A stretch of DNA of 32,036 nt from Plesiocystis pacifica SIR-1. Its GTDB lineage: Bacteria > Myxococcota_A > Polyangia > Nannocystales > Nannocystaceae. Below the pieces are notes generated by a model. It saw only the letters and a list, made by a program, of their open reading frames with translations, did no database searches and was not told where the DNA came from. The stretch is taken from positions 1 through 32,036 of the forward strand of contig NZ_ABCS01000110.1 in NCBI RefSeq assembly GCF_000170895.1, written 5' to 3'. The position numbers and the translations under genes were made by a program. Shown here one piece after another: positions 1 through 6,436 of this stretch (position 1 is the stretch's first letter; each line of letters starts with the position of its first letter).

Positions 1-1123
1 CGAACAGCCACGGCGCCTCGTCGTCGACGGCCACGCTCTCCCCGTCGAGGATCAGCTCGACGCTGGCCACGCCCGACTCCGCGTCGCTGGCGTCCACGCT
101 GACGTCGAGGGTGATCTCGAGCTCGGTGTAGCTCGCCCCATCCTCGGGCGAGGTGATCGCCACGCTCGGCGCGTCGACGTCGGTCACGAAGGGCTCGCCG
201 CAGGTGCTCAGGGGCAGGGCCGGACCGGGGGCGGGGCAGCCCTCGTCCCAGGCCGGCTGGGTCAGCAGCGGCTCGGTCGTGAAGGCCTTGCAGTCCGGGC
301 CGGGGTTCCAGGTCCCGTCGATGTCGTGGCAAGGCGTGACGTCGATGTTCGAGAACTCCTCGATGAAGGCCGCGGCCTCGTGGACCAGGGCGAAGTAGCC
401 GTAGCCCGCCCCGCAGTTGGCCGAGCCGCCGGTGACGATGCCGAACACGTGCCAGCTGCCGTCTTCGTACTGCAGCATCGCCGGCCCGCCCGAGTCGCCC
501 AGGCACACGTTCGAGCCGACCTCGCCGACCACGAGGGTGTCGGTGTCGTCGAGCTCGGTGAGCACCGAGACCTGAGCCCAGCGCTTGGTCCCGTAGCCCT
601 GGTTGCCGTCGGTGTTGCCGAAGCCGATGATCGTCGCGCTGGCCTCGAGCTGGAGTTCGTCGACGCCGCAGCCGAACACGGGCGGGGTGATGGGCACGTC
701 GTCGACGGGCAGGACCAGGCGGCAAAAGGCGAAGTCGCCCCCGTTGACGCCGTTGTAGAGCTCGGTGTCGTAGTCGGGGTTGTCGAGGCAATAGGCGATC
801 GGCATGGTCCGCGCCGGGTTGAACATGTCCTCGCCGAAGATGGCCTCCTCGGGCACGCCGCAGTGCGCCGCGGTGACGATGATCTCCGGGTGGATCAGCG
901 TGCCCGTGCACAGGTCGTCGCCGTAGGGCAGCGCGACGACCGAGGGCCACTGGCACTCCTGCGCCTCGAGGGCCCCGGAGATCAGCGGGCTCACGCCCTC
1001 GTCGGGGGTCGCGGGCTCAAAGGACTCCGCCGGCGGGCTGGCGTGCGCCAGGGCGGGGATGCCGAGCAAGGCGGCGGCGGCGAAGAGCGAGACCTCGATG
1101 GCGCGGCGCGGACGGGCAGTCAT
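1..1123 (-). CDS. Secreted trypsin-fold (S1) serine protease, C-terminus beyond window
   Basis: About 374 codons are visible; the gene runs off the left edge of the window. The protein starts with a signal peptide (MTARPRRAIEVSLFAAAALL, then ALAHA), followed by PLISG, the usual type of S1 activation N-terminus. The catalytic triad is readable: His87 in VTAAHC, Asp130 in NGGDFAF, Ser211 in GDSGGP. The position equivalent to Asp189 of trypsin is Asn, so preference for Arg/Lys is not expected. After the protease domain come a Cys-rich linker (DVTPCHDIDGTWNPGPDC) and an Ig-like segment with the sequence VAITSPEDG. It is a tandem paralogue of the next gene. A TATGGT hexamer at 1132-1137 lies 8 nt before the ATG and no Shine-Dalgarno is seen. 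Family is secure; substrate is unknown. Confidence 0.88.
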   Translation of the reverse strand, partial: MTARPRRAIEVSLFAAAALLGIPALAHASPPAESFEPATPDEGVSPLISGALEAQECQWPSVVALPYGDDLCTGTLIHPEIIVTAAHCGVPEEAIFGEDMFNPARTMPIAYCLDNPDYDTELYNGVNGGDFAFCRLVLPVDDVPITPPVFGCGVDELQLEASATIIGFGNTDGNQGYGTKRWAQVSVLTELDDTDTLVVGEVGSNVCLGDSGGPAMLQYEDGSWHVFGIVTGGSANCGAGYGYFALVHEAAAFIEEFSNIDVTPCHDIDGTWNPGPDCKAFTTEPLLTQPAWDEGCPAPGPALPLSTCGEPFVTDVDAPSVAITSPEDGASYTELEITLDVSVDASDAESGVASVELILDGESVAVDDEAPWLF

Positions 1124-1171
1124 CGCCGACCACCATAGCAGTCGATCGCAATCGCGCCCGGGGTAGCGAAA

Positions 1172-1199
1172 CGCGCCCGAGGGTCCTCCTTCGGGCGCG
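1172..1199 (-). terminator. Hairpin between the two protease genes
   Basis: A perfect 9-bp inverted repeat (1172-1180 and 1191-1199) with a 10-nt loop lies 50 nt downstream of the stop of the 1249-2685 gene and upstream of the next minus-strand start. Only three T follow the stem on the minus strand, so it is at best a weak intrinsic terminator and could instead be an mRNA 3'-end stabiliser. Confidence 0.45.
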
Positions 1200-1248
1200 C
1201 GAAATCGGCCAGCCCCGCCGTTGGGGACGGGGCATCGCGCAACGCGAA

Positions 1249-2685
1249 CTAGTCACGCCGACGGCGCAGGCCGAGCAGCGCGAGCAGGGCCAGGCCGCCC
1301 AGGCCGTAGCCGCCCCCGCGCCCGGGCTCCGTCGAGCACGCGCAGCCCTCGTCGCCCACCCCGGGCTCCATGCCGAAGGTGTCGAAGCCGTCCTCGCTGC
1401 CGACCTCGTCGGCGCCGTCGTCTTCCTCGTCGCCCTCGTCCTCGCCGCCCGACCCCCCCGAGCTGCCGACGGTGATCGTCACGGTGTCCGAGGTGGCCAC
1501 GTTGCCGCTGAAGTCCTCGGCGGTGGCGACGAGCTCGAAGGTGCCGTTGGGGAAGTTGGCGCCGTCGAAGATCCACGGCTCCTCGCCCTTGGTCGCCGCG
1601 AGCTCGTCGTTGACGTAGAGCTCGACCTGGGTCACGCCAAACTCGACGTCGTCGGCCGCGACCACGATGTCGAAGGCCGCCTCGCCCGACTCGTAGGTCG
1701 AGCCGTTGGCCGGGTCGGTGATCTTGACCAGGGGCGGGTTGTCGTCCGGGGGCGCGGTGTAGTCCGGGCCGCAGGTCGAGAGCGGGCCCGACAGCGCCGT
1801 GGCGCAGCCGCTGTTCCACGACACGTTGGTCGCCAGGGTCTCGGTCGCAAAGCCCCCGCAGTCCGGGCTCGGGTTCCAGGTCCCGTCGGCGTCGTGGCAG
1901 GGCGTCACGTCGATGCCCGAGTTGGCCTCGATGAAGGGCACGGCGCGGTGCATCAGGGCGTAGACGTCGGCCCCCTGCCCGCAGGGCGGGCCGCCGGACA
2001 CGATGCCGAAGGTGTGCCAGCTGCCGTCGGGGTACTGGATGTAGGCCGGGCCGCCCGAGTCGCCGCCGCAGGCCGCGTTGCCCACGGAGCCGACCGCGAC
2101 GGTCTCCGAGTCCTGGGTGACCGGGGTCTGGATGTCCGCCTCGGACCAGCGCTTGGTGCCCGCGCCCTGCTCGCCCTGGTTGTTGCCGAAGCCGACGATC
2201 CAAGCCGACTCGCCGGCTTGCAGGAAGTCGAGCTCGCAGCCCATCACCGGGGGGGTGATGGGGATGTCGTTGACGGGCTGGGAGAGCTTGCAAAACGCGT
2301 AGTCCGTCCCGTTGACGCCGTTGTTGACCTGCGACTCGTAGTCGGGGTTGCGCAGGCAGTAGTCGACGTTGACCACCCGGCCGACGTCGTTGCCCGACTC
2401 GCCGAACACCATCTGGTTGACGTAGGGGCAGTGCGCCGCCGTGGCCACGATCTCCGGGTGGATCAGCGTGCCCGTGCAGATCGCGTTGTTGAACAGCAGC
2501 GTCGTCGTGGGCCACTGGCAGTTTTGTGCCGGCGTCCCACCGGAGATCAGCGGGTCTTGGTCGACGTCGGGCCCGTCCACCTGATCGGGTGCGCCCGCGT
2601 GTGCGAGGGAGGACGCGAACACGAGTGGGAGGGACAGCGCGGCCAAAAAGGTGACAGGGGGGAGAGGGCGCCAGCGGCAGGCCAT
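1249..2685 (-). CDS. Secreted trypsin-fold serine protease with Ig-like domain and MYXO-CTERM-like tail
   Basis: 478 residues from the ATG at 2685, which directly precedes a clean signal peptide (cleavage near SLAHA-GA); an in-frame ATG 13 codons upstream is unlikely. Triad: His85 (ATAAHC), Asp128 (NGTDYAF), Ser210 (GGDSGGP). The position matching trypsin Asp189 is Ala, so specificity is probably not for Arg/Lys. Residues from about 270 hold the same Cys-rich linker as the neighbouring paralogue, then an Ig-like module (VKITDPANGSTYESGEAAF), an acidic Gly/Glu/Asp-rich stretch, and a C-terminus of Cys-x-Cys, hydrophobic segment and RRRRD. That is the layout of the myxobacterial MYXO-CTERM sorting tail, which predicts outer-surface anchoring followed by processing. 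TACACT at 2691-2696 sits 5 nt before the ATG. Confidence 0.92.
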   Translation of the reverse strand: MACRWRPLPPVTFLAALSLPLVFASSLAHAGAPDQVDGPDVDQDPLISGGTPAQNCQWPTTTLLFNNAICTGTLIHPEIVATAAHCPYVNQMVFGESGNDVGRVVNVDYCLRNPDYESQVNNGVNGTDYAFCKLSQPVNDIPITPPVMGCELDFLQAGESAWIVGFGNNQGEQGAGTKRWSEADIQTPVTQDSETVAVGSVGNAACGGDSGGPAYIQYPDGSWHTFGIVSGGPPCGQGADVYALMHRAVPFIEANSGIDVTPCHDADGTWNPSPDCGGFATETLATNVSWNSGCATALSGPLSTCGPDYTAPPDDNPPLVKITDPANGSTYESGEAAFDIVVAADDVEFGVTQVELYVNDELAATKGEEPWIFDGANFPNGTFELVATAEDFSGNVATSDTVTITVGSSGGSGGEDEGDEEDDGADEVGSEDGFDTFGMEPGVGDEGCACSTEPGRGGGYGLGGLALLALLGLRRRRD

Positions 2686-3056
2686 GCGGCAGTGTACCAA
2701 CGAAATTCCCCCACAGCTCCTCAAAGCGCTGATTCCAACGGAACATTCAATCCTTCCGGATGCATTCGAATTCTCCCATACGAGCCCATCATCGGGCGTT
2801 CGATGACTTCGTGAGCAGAGCCGACAAAGTCGACCCGAACTGTGCGGGTTGCGCTTACGAATCGCATACGACCCTGCGCGATCGGGGTGTGTCCGAACAC
2901 GCGCTCAGGGGCGAACGATGGGCCTCACTCCAGCTTTGAGCCCTCGCGAAGGCCGCACCTTCCATTCGGTCGCGAGCGCGTGATTCCCACGTCACGGCTC
3001 GTCCCCACCCGGGGGCCCGCCTTACTCTGGAAGGGACCCGGTGATAGCGTGAGCCC
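2686..3056. other. Divergent intergenic region with two start-proximal -10 elements
   Basis: 371 bp between divergent genes. The minus-strand -10 candidate is TACACT at 2691-2696. The plus-strand candidate is TTACTC at 3022-3027, a 17-nt spacer, and TAGCGT at 3045-3050, six bases before the ATG at 3057. Short ORFs here overlap the promoters and have no supporting features. No other repeat or RNA structure was seen. Confidence 0.4.
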
Positions 3057-4655
3057 ATGAACTACCGCGCCTTCCGAGGACTCGCGGCTTACGCCTTGAA
3101 GCGACTTCAACTGCCCCTGAGCCTGGCGATGGCCCTCGGGCTGACCAGCTGCAACTCCGGCCTCGTCGAGTCGAACACCACCGCCGCCGACGACATCGGC
3201 TCCGAGGGCGAGTGCACCCCCGGCGCCGAGGGCTGCCCCTGTGACATCGGCGCGACTTGTGACGAGGGGCTCAGCTGCGTCGACGGGACCTGCCAGACCC
3301 CCGTGTGCGGCGACGGGGTCACCGACCCGGGCGAAGAGTGCGACGACGGCAACGACAGCAACAACGACACCTGCCTCAACGAGTGCATCCTGGCCACCTG
3401 CGGCGACGGCTTCGTCGGCCCCGGTGAGGGCTGCGACGACGGCAACGACAACGACGACGACGGCTGCACCAACGACTGCGCCCTGGCCAGCTGCGGCGAC
3501 GGGGTCGTCGACGAGGGCGAGGCCTGCGACGACGGCAACGCCAGCAACTCGGACAGCTGCCTCAACACCTGCGTCAACGCCTCGTGCGGCGACGGGCACA
3601 TCTGGGTCGGGCTCGAGGACTGCGACGACGCCAACCCGGACAACACCGACGACTGCCTGGCGACCTGCGAGCAAGCCACCTGCGGCGACGGCTACCTGTG
3701 GTCGGGCGAGGAGACCTGCGACGACGGCAACGACGTCAACTCCGACGCCTGCCTCAACACCTGCGAGCCCGCCAGCTGCGGCGACGGCATCGTGTGGGCC
3801 GGCGAGGAGGAGTGCGACGACGGCAACTCCAGCAACACCGACAGCTGCGTCGAGGGTTGCAAGGCCGCGACCTGCGGCGACGGCTACGTCGGCCCCGGGG
3901 AGGGCTGCGACGACGGCAACGACGTCAACGACGACGGCTGCACCAACATGTGCAAGTCGCCCAGCTGCGGCGACGGCGTCGTCGATCCCAACGAAGAGTG
4001 CGACGACGGCAACGACGTCAACACCGACAGCTGCACCGACACCTGCTCCAACGCCGCGTGCGGCGACAGCTACGTCCAGCCCAGCAACGGCGAGCAGTGC
4101 GACGACGGCCAGGCCAACTCCAACGCCAACGCCTGCACCTCGACGTGCCAAAACGCGACCTGCGGCGACGGCTTCGAGTGGGCCGGCAACGAAGAGTGCG
4201 ACGACGGCAACGACGTCAACACCGACGACTGCGTGATGGGCTGCCTCGACGCGACCTGCGGCGACGGCTACCTGTGGACTGGCTTCGAGGACTGCGACGA
4301 CGGCAACACCGTCGCCACGGACGCGTGCACGGACGTGTGCGACGAGGCCGTGTGCGGCGACGGGATCGTCGAGCTGGGCGTCGAGATGTGCGACGACGGC
4401 GACTTCGACAACGACGACGAGTGCACCGTCAACTGCATGCCCCCGGCCTGCGGCGACATGTTCATCCAACAGGGCGAGATGTGCGACGACGGCAACTCCG
4501 ACAACGACGACGACTGCGTCGGCAACTGCGAGACCGCCTATTGCGGCGACGGCTACGTGCACGCCACGGACGAAGCGTGCGACCACGGCGGCACGCCGGA
4601 CGAGAACTGCGACTCCGACTGCATGATCCCGCCGATGATGGACACGGGCGGCTGA
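3057..4655 (+). CDS. Lipoprotein with 14 Cys-rich DUF4215-type repeats
   Basis: 532 residues. The N-terminus has a basic start, a hydrophobic core and a lipobox LTSC with lipidated Cys32. A short Cys-rich segment follows, then 14 consecutive repeats of about 31 residues from about residue 83 to the end. Most fit (x)CGDGxxxxGEExCDDGNxxNxDxCxxxC, the myxobacterial Cys-rich repeat known as DUF4215. The fourth has CDDAN, the ninth CGDS with an extra residue, and the last CDHGG, so the edges of the array have diverged most. Each repeat is Asp/Asn-rich, which would suit calcium binding and disulfides (inference). Predicted location is the outer membrane or cell surface. Function is unknown; such proteins are often thought to be adhesins. 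The DNA repeats are coding, not CRISPR. Confidence 0.9.
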   Translation: MNYRAFRGLAAYALKRLQLPLSLAMALGLTSCNSGLVESNTTAADDIGSEGECTPGAEGCPCDIGATCDEGLSCVDGTCQTPVCGDGVTDPGEECDDGNDSNNDTCLNECILATCGDGFVGPGEGCDDGNDNDDDGCTNDCALASCGDGVVDEGEACDDGNASNSDSCLNTCVNASCGDGHIWVGLEDCDDANPDNTDDCLATCEQATCGDGYLWSGEETCDDGNDVNSDACLNTCEPASCGDGIVWAGEEECDDGNSSNTDSCVEGCKAATCGDGYVGPGEGCDDGNDVNDDGCTNMCKSPSCGDGVVDPNEECDDGNDVNTDSCTDTCSNAACGDSYVQPSNGEQCDDGQANSNANACTSTCQNATCGDGFEWAGNEECDDGNDVNTDDCVMGCLDATCGDGYLWTGFEDCDDGNTVATDACTDVCDEAVCGDGIVELGVEMCDDGDFDNDDECTVNCMPPACGDMFIQQGEMCDDGNSDNDDDCVGNCETAYCGDGYVHATDEACDHGGTPDENCDSDCMIPPMMDTGG

Positions 4656-4770
4656 GCCAGGGCCAGGGCCTTAGAGCCCTCGCCTCGGTGTCACGCCGGG
4701 GTGCAAAAAGCGAGCAATTCCACGGCTCACCGTCGCCTCCCGCGGGGATCCGTGGGAGCCTGATCCGCGC

Positions 4771-5682
4771 ATGATCTTCCTCGTCATGTCGATCGCCGCC
4801 GTGGTGATCTTCGTCGCCCTGCCCCTGGCCGGCACCGCCCACGCCGTCCTCGCCTGGCGCCGCGACGACAAGCGCCGCGCCCTCGTCGTCGGGGCCCTCG
4901 TCGCCCTGGTCCTCGCCGTCGGCGTCGACGCCTTCTTCGTCGAGCCCCGCGCCCTCGAGGTCACCCACCTCGAGATCGAGACCGACAAGCTCGACGCGCC
5001 GCTGACCGTCGCCGTGCTCGCCGACGTGCAGACCGACCACCCCGGCGACTACGAGGCCGCGGTGTTCGCCATGGTCGCCGCCGAGCAGCCGGACTTGATC
5101 CTGTTCCCCGGCGACTTCGTGCAGGTCCGGCCCAGCGAGTTCTCCCACCAGTCATACGAATTCAACAAACTCCTCCGGGCCGCCGCCTTCGACCCGCCCC
5201 TGGGTGCCTTCGCCGTCCCCGGCAACATCGAGGCCGAGCAGCCCGAGCGCTGGCCCGAGAGCTTCGAGGGCACGGGCGTCGAGACCTGGCGCAGCCGGAC
5301 CCGCGCCGACCTCGGGCCCCTCGTGCTCACCGGCCTGCCCCTCGGCGACAGCTTCGACGCTGCGCTGACCCTCCCGCCCGAGGACCCCGAGCGCTTCCAC
5401 ATCGTGTTCGGCCACGCCCCCGACTTCAGCCTCGGCGAGGTCGGCGGGGATCTGCTCGTCGCCGGGCACACCCACGGCGGCCAGGTCCAACTCCCCTTCA
5501 TCGGCCCGCTGATCACCTTCTCGCGGGTCCCGCGAGACCACGCCGCCGGCCACACCGTGCTCGACGACGGGCGCTCGCTGGTCGTGTCCCGCGGCGTCGG
5601 CATGGAGCGGGCCGCGGCCCCGCGGCTGCGTTTTCTGTGCCGACCCGAGCTGGTGTTCATCCACCTGGTCCCAAAAAAGTGA
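4771..5682 (+). CDS. Membrane metallophosphoesterase (YaeI/YkuE-like) with altered active-site residues
   Basis: 303 residues. Two hydrophobic segments (about 2-25 and 38-56) anchor a calcineurin-type phosphoesterase domain. Recognisable blocks are ADVQTD (Asp85), PGD (Asp115), PGNIE (Asn152), FGHAPD (His215) and AGHTHGGQ (His233, His235). Two usual residues differ: the DxH motif reads D-V-Q, and the GNH(D/E) motif reads G-N-I-E, losing the His that normally acts at the phosphate. The rest of the metal site is intact. Members of this family hydrolyse phosphodiesters or lipid A-related phosphates at the membrane. Here activity may be changed or absent. The start is the ATG with a GGGAG about 14 nt upstream, so translation may be SD-dependent. 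Confidence 0.85.
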   Translation: MIFLVMSIAAVVIFVALPLAGTAHAVLAWRRDDKRRALVVGALVALVLAVGVDAFFVEPRALEVTHLEIETDKLDAPLTVAVLADVQTDHPGDYEAAVFAMVAAEQPDLILFPGDFVQVRPSEFSHQSYEFNKLLRAAAFDPPLGAFAVPGNIEAEQPERWPESFEGTGVETWRSRTRADLGPLVLTGLPLGDSFDAALTLPPEDPERFHIVFGHAPDFSLGEVGGDLLVAGHTHGGQVQLPFIGPLITFSRVPRDHAAGHTVLDDGRSLVVSRGVGMERAAAPRLRFLCRPELVFIHLVPKK

Positions 5683-5686
5683 AGCA

Positions 5687-5714
5687 TGAACATTTTATGA
5701 ACAGACTCTGAACA
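5687..5714 (+). promoter_or_regulatory. Three TGAACA direct repeats in exact 11-bp phase
   Basis: TGAACA begins at 5687, 5698 and 5709, exactly 11 bp apart, in an AT-rich intergenic region that stands out from the GC-rich surroundings. Direct repeats with 11-bp period are how OmpR/PhoB-type response regulators bind in tandem. A TATAGA hexamer lies 33 bp beyond the last repeat (5748-5753) and a second at 5803-5808. The regulator is not identified. Confidence 0.45.
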
Positions 5715-5799
5715 TAGTCTCACTGCCAACAAACCGGCCAGTCAGATTATAGACAGACAACAAAAGATATTTTTTTCGACTACCGCGACGGGTCTCTAT

Positions 5800-5808
5800 T
5801 GCTATAGA
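5800..5808 (+). promoter_or_regulatory. Extended -10 element for the SpoIIAA-like gene
   Basis: TGC-TATAGA matches the extended -10 form TGnTATAAT at four of six hexamer positions plus the TG. It ends six bases before the ATG at 5815, so a transcript would be leaderless or nearly so. No good -35 box is seen, as expected for an extended -10 promoter. Confidence 0.45.
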
Positions 5809-5814
5809 AATTTC

Positions 5815-6345
5815 ATGTTGCTAGTCGCGCCACCCCACCCCGCCATGGTCGAAGAACAGCGCGAGGTCGGGGCTCGATCCGTCGACTTCCGCGATCCTCG
5901 CGGTCACGCGAGGGCGTTCTTTGTCAGCCCAGTGGCCATTCGGGTGCGAACTCGGGGCTTCATCGACCGAAACATCGTCGAGTCGCTATTCGCTACCATC
6001 GACGACCATTTCGCCACACTGTCCGAAAACACACCACGCGCAGTGTTCATGGATCACCGCGCGGCAACCGGGGTCAGCTGGGGCAACGCGATGCATTCGC
6101 TGCGCTGGTACATCCGCCGCCATGAGCGGGTGGTCGTGCACATGCTCGTGGCCGAGCTGCACCCCTTCATCCGCTTTGCGATCGCCCTTTGCTACCCCAT
6201 CCTCGCCCGCGAGTGCGCGTTCCACTCGAGCGTCGAGAGCTTCGACGCGGCCCTCGCGGAGCGCAGCCAGGGATCCGCGCGGGTGCTCGAGAAGCACATG
6301 CGCGAAGCCGCCCCTACGCCGCTCTCGCACCCTGGGCCGGCCTAG
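5815..6345 (+). CDS. SpoIIAA/STAS-like small regulator (hypothetical)
   Basis: 176 residues, no signal peptide or membrane segment. From about residue 40 the alternation of beta strands and helices (VAIRVRTRGFID, then ESLFATIDDHF, then PRAVFMDHRAATGVSW, then RVVVHMLVAEL, then CAFHSSVESFDAALAE) resembles SpoIIAA-like/STAS folds, in which the last helix follows a conserved Phe/Phe-x-(D/S) turn. The same layout occurs in the proteins at 14034 and 22089, so the window holds three such dispersed genes. Such proteins usually bind or are phosphorylated by kinases of switch pathways; no partner is adjacent except the kinase gene 91 bp downstream. The first 40 residues are not conserved-looking. Assignment rests on pattern only. 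Confidence 0.6.
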   Translation: MLLVAPPHPAMVEEQREVGARSVDFRDPRGHARAFFVSPVAIRVRTRGFIDRNIVESLFATIDDHFATLSENTPRAVFMDHRAATGVSWGNAMHSLRWYIRRHERVVVHMLVAELHPFIRFAIALCYPILARECAFHSSVESFDAALAERSQGSARVLEKHMREAAPTPLSHPGPA

Positions 6346-6436
6346 GGACCCTGCGCGCACCGCTCCAACGCGCGCCTTGGTGAGTCACGGACGCCCTCCC
6401 CCCGCGCACCCGCCAGCTTGTTAGGCTCAGCGCGCC

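Noticed and set aside
2842..3060. 72-codon ORF upstream of the Cys-rich lipoprotein
   Set aside because: Overlaps the promoter and start of the real gene, low third-position GC bias, no motif.
3300..4630. Regular DNA repeats suggesting a CRISPR array or satellite
   Set aside because: The repeats are in-frame ~93-bp coding units of the Cys-rich protein and diverge in the synonymous positions; there are no unique spacers.
4656..4690. Possible terminator after the Cys-rich lipoprotein gene
   Set aside because: Only a 5-bp AGGGC/GCCCT stem without a T-run could be drawn; too weak to call.
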